Assembly (NCBI GenBank): GCA_033063855.1
Contig: CP093831.1
Coordinates: 17,918,001-17,982,000 of the forward strand
Direction of reading: 5' to 3'
Source: Smittia aterrima
Lineage: Eukaryota; Arthropoda; Insecta; Diptera; Chironomidae
Length of the DNA: 64,000 bases
The translations under genes were made by a program, and so were the position numbers. The notes under the pieces were generated by a model, which was given only the letters and a program-made list of their open reading frames with translations, had not been told where the DNA came from and searched no databases. Numbering within the stretch: position 1 is the stretch's first letter; each line of letters begins with the position of its first letter. Positions 61,201-64,000 of the stretch are shown here, piece after piece.

Positions 61201-64000
61201 ACCGCAGTGTCTGGATTGCCAAAATGAGTTGAGCGTTCGTTTTGGATTTTCATTTAATGAACAAAGATGAGATTTACTAACAGGAAACATTAACATTTCA
61301 CAAAACATTTGAGAGCTTTTGACCTCATGTTTACTCCTTGAATTTGTTTCTTTTAACAGATAGACTTTCTGAGAATATCAAAAAGCTCTCTTATGCGAAA
61401 GCTTAGTCAAAATTAAATTTCTTTGATCAGTTCTCAAGAACTTTCACTTTACTCAGGCATTTCTTCAACAATGTTTTCAAAATATAAACTCTTTGATCCG
61501 TTCGAAGTCAAACTTTTGCTTGAAGTAGATTGTTGTCCTTAAGTATCTTGGCAACATCTTTCATGAATAATTTAATTTTATTGAATTCGCTTACAGAAAG
61601 TTGTAGACTTTCGTAACTCGATTTGATTCAGCATGAGAAGGTCGCAACTGCAACGATAAAACTTTGCCAATTGAAATTCATTGTTAGCAATAACAGCGAA
61701 AGAAGCGGAGGCAGAGCACTGTTGATTTTTAAAAAGCATAATTTATATCTATCAGAGAGTGTTGAGAGCGTCGATAATTTAATGCATCAAATTATCGCAG
61801 ATACCGGTTTTCCCATAAATTAATAAATTATCTCCCGATCTTTCTCACCGTTGCATTTGTTGCTGCCGAAATGACTGCATAAATGAACGACGCATCAAAC
61901 AGTTTATTGTGATAATGCATTGTGCATTAAATATCGACATGATCGAACAAAAAACCACATGAAAAATTAATTCATTTTAAATTATTAGCTCATGCTGACA
62001 TGTTCGATGTTTGTTTGTCCTTGTACGCCTCCGACTTCGCCTGCACCTCCCATCAGTGTCGAGGCCGCACTGAACTCTCTGCCAAACAACATCAGAATAT
62101 TCCATTGTTTACGAAATGTTATGGGTCAATGCGGTCAATAATTTAAGCTGTTCAAGGGAGGCGAGTGGAGGAAGAAAAACATAAAGAGCAAATAATTGGC
62201 AAATTGCAGCTTGTTTTTTGCATCCCATGCTACAAAGCCTCGTGGGCACAGTAAATTATTTAAAACTGTGTACAAGCATGTAACATAGTTTTTATTAACT
62301 GGAGAATAAACTCGGATGGAATGCGGCTCGGGAAAGTTACCCTGCGCATGATTAACAGTGCGGAGAAATTTCCCAAAAAGTGGAAACAGCGCTTTCCCCT
62401 TAATTTATGTTGAGATGACATTTGGAATATTTTCTGTGATATATTTTTTTTTGGCAAACTCGGTTTCGACCTTATGCTTATGTTCACCCCACCCTCCTAA
62501 ATCAATGAAATTACAATATCAATAAATGTCCACTTATAAACCACATTCGATGAAATTAATTCTCCAAAAAGAGGACAAGCCGAGAGCAAGTAGAGGAAGG
62601 ACAAAAAATTGTGTATGACTCGGCAAGTTTTCCTTATTCTTTTTGTCGTCGAACGAAACGAATTGGTTGGAGATTGTCTTGAATAGGAATGGCCATTAAT
62701 AAAGCCACTCGTGCGGAAAGTAATTTTTTAGGCTCTCGAGGAGAGGATGAGAACACATTTTTCGAAATGATGTATAACGCGTGTGGTTGTGAGTGCGCGG
62801 GAAGCAAATATGCGATCATAAAAGTCAATATTTCACGCTTTTGTTTGAGTTTTTGGCAAAGATTGTTTGCAGAGTTGTTGAATGACAAAGCAAAGAAGGT
62901 ATTTTCAAATGTCAATATCAATCGAGAATCCTCTCGAACTGTCATCTTTAAAATGAAATGTTATTGAGCCAATTGGGATTGACAGTCATGAAAAGCTTTT
63001 GAAAGAAACTCATCGTCGATCATCAAAGCTAATCGAGTCAAGAAAGTTTCTGCTCAGGTTGTTTTCTTTATATAAAGGCACTCAACAACTCTGATTGCAG
63101 GTCGATTCGTTTTGTAAAACTCAGAGATCGTTATACAAATTGATGCTTGGAGAAGGATAATATTTCATTAACCCCAAAGAGAAAGAGTGAATAAAGAAGC
63201 ATGAACTCGCTGGTTCTGCTTTGTTAAACAGTGTGTTGCGTGGATGAAACGCTTCGAGGCAACGATGAGGATAACAAATCTGAATGCTACACGAGATAGC
63301 ACGTGAATCATCCGACGCAAACACATAAAGTCCCACAGCAAATTGAATTCTGTGTAATACTCTTTCCTCCTTCCACCTCCAACTCAGACTTCTATACCCG
63401 TCGTCATTTTGTGAGTCTTTTAATCACATAGCATTAACCCGACCTCTACCCCGGCTGCTGTTCTGCTTGGCAATTGAATTAAGCTAGCAAGAAATATTCA
63501 TATCAGATGATGTATCATTTGCTTCCGTAAAAAAGCCACTCTTACCCTCCTCGAGTACGAGCAGTAGCTTTTAACATCAAATTTTCACGATTTTAATGGC
63601 GCTTGATGGAGAGAATTTGAAACAAAGTTTACGTGTACGTAATGTTTAGACGTGTATAGCTCGAATAACATTTACAGGCGTTGGGGAAGTTTAAGCAAAT
63701 ATTTGTTGCGGGTTTCCTATTCCTCCCGTCACTCTCGTCTTCACTTTAGCAATTCACTTTATAGTGATTCGAAATGCTGGTAAATTCACGATGAACCTTT
63801 AATGATCTGCAACTTCTTTCTTTTTGTTTTACGACGTTCGAGAAAGGAAATTCTTAATTCTCCGTCTTTGCAAGCCAGTCAAGACAGCAAATAATTGATA
63901 ATCTTGTTTCAGCGACGTGGCGTTAAAAATTTCACTCGCAAAATGTCAGAAGCGCTTGTAATTCGGTTCTGAAGCTAATAAAACGAAACAACGAAGGGAA
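52291..64000. other. No supported gene; probable dpr 5' intron/upstream DNA
   Basis: 11.7 kb of AT-rich sequence without recognisable exons, tRNAs, repeats or transposon ends. Dpr genes commonly have large 5' introns full of neuronal enhancers, so this is probably intronic or regulatory. ATG-initiated frames such as 59893-60177 (+), 62689-62967 (+) and the overlapping pair at 60745-61270 have no family resemblance. A TATATAAAGG string near 63067 is a possible core-promoter element but lacks a clear initiator. Confidence 0.45.

Noticed and set aside
60745..61270. Overlapping antisense frames of 124 and 135 aa
   Set aside because: No family resemblance, no signal peptide, composition like translated AT-rich DNA. 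Overlap on both strands suggests chance.
62689..62967. 92-aa plus-strand ATG ORF with an antisense partner frame
   Set aside because: Nothing conserved recognised. Paired open frames on both strands are common here by chance.
1..64000. tRNA genes, CRISPR arrays, transposon coding regions, known microRNAs
   Set aside because: I looked for tRNA T-loop strings, regularly spaced repeats, reverse transcriptase/transposase motifs and familiar insect microRNA seeds by eye, and found none I could support.

Overview
This is insect nuclear DNA, most likely from a dipteran and possibly a nematoceran midge. The evidence is a kismet/CHD7-class chromatin remodeller, a Dpr-family immunoglobulin gene, very short introns (many of 56-62 nt) with ordinary GT-AG borders, and AT-rich DNA between genes. 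The species call is inference. I found no bacterial, plasmid, phage or viral features.

Layout. (1) At 3198-4145 (+) is an intronless SLC25A19-type mitochondrial thiamine pyrophosphate carrier. (2) The coding part of kismet runs from 7621 to 26227 (+). I resolved 14 coding exons, or 15 if a 60-nt in-frame intron inside the giant third exon is spliced. The product is 4,694 aa if that intron is removed and 4,714 aa if it is kept. All exon phases close, and the order is Gln-rich N-terminus, tandem chromodomains, SNF2 ATPase/helicase, SANT-like blocks, acidic Lys/Glu-rich repeats, BRK domain, Ser-rich tail. (3) Inside a 1.24-kb kismet intron, on the same strand, is an intronless coiled-coil gene (14965-16038) that looks like the CCDC113/CFAP263 axonemal family. 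(4) Tail-to-tail with kismet is a five-exon RUNDC1-type RUN-domain gene (30243-27985, -). (5) Head-to-tail with it is a two-exon secreted protein of four Ig domains (32123-30805, -). Its length and architecture are those of hemolin, and it resembles the first four Ig domains of neuroglian. (6) After about 17 kb almost free of recognisable genes comes a ten-exon dpr gene (52267-49558, -). It encodes a two-Ig, probably membrane-anchored surface protein and includes a 16-nt microexon. (7) The last 11.7 kb (52.3-64.0 kb) holds no gene I can support. It is probably dpr 5' intron or upstream regulatory DNA.

These genes do not form an operon-like system. The window joins a gene-dense housekeeping/chromatin block (carrier, kismet, nested axonemal gene, RUNDC1, hemolin-like) to a gene-poor neuronal-adhesion block (dpr). 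The most notable items are the hemolin-like gene, the gene nested within kismet, the in-frame 60-nt intron in kismet, and two weakly supported loci near 35.8-37.2 kb. I did not find a convincing wholly new biological system. Exon models were assembled by eye from splice signals, phase closure and remembered family resemblance, without database searches.
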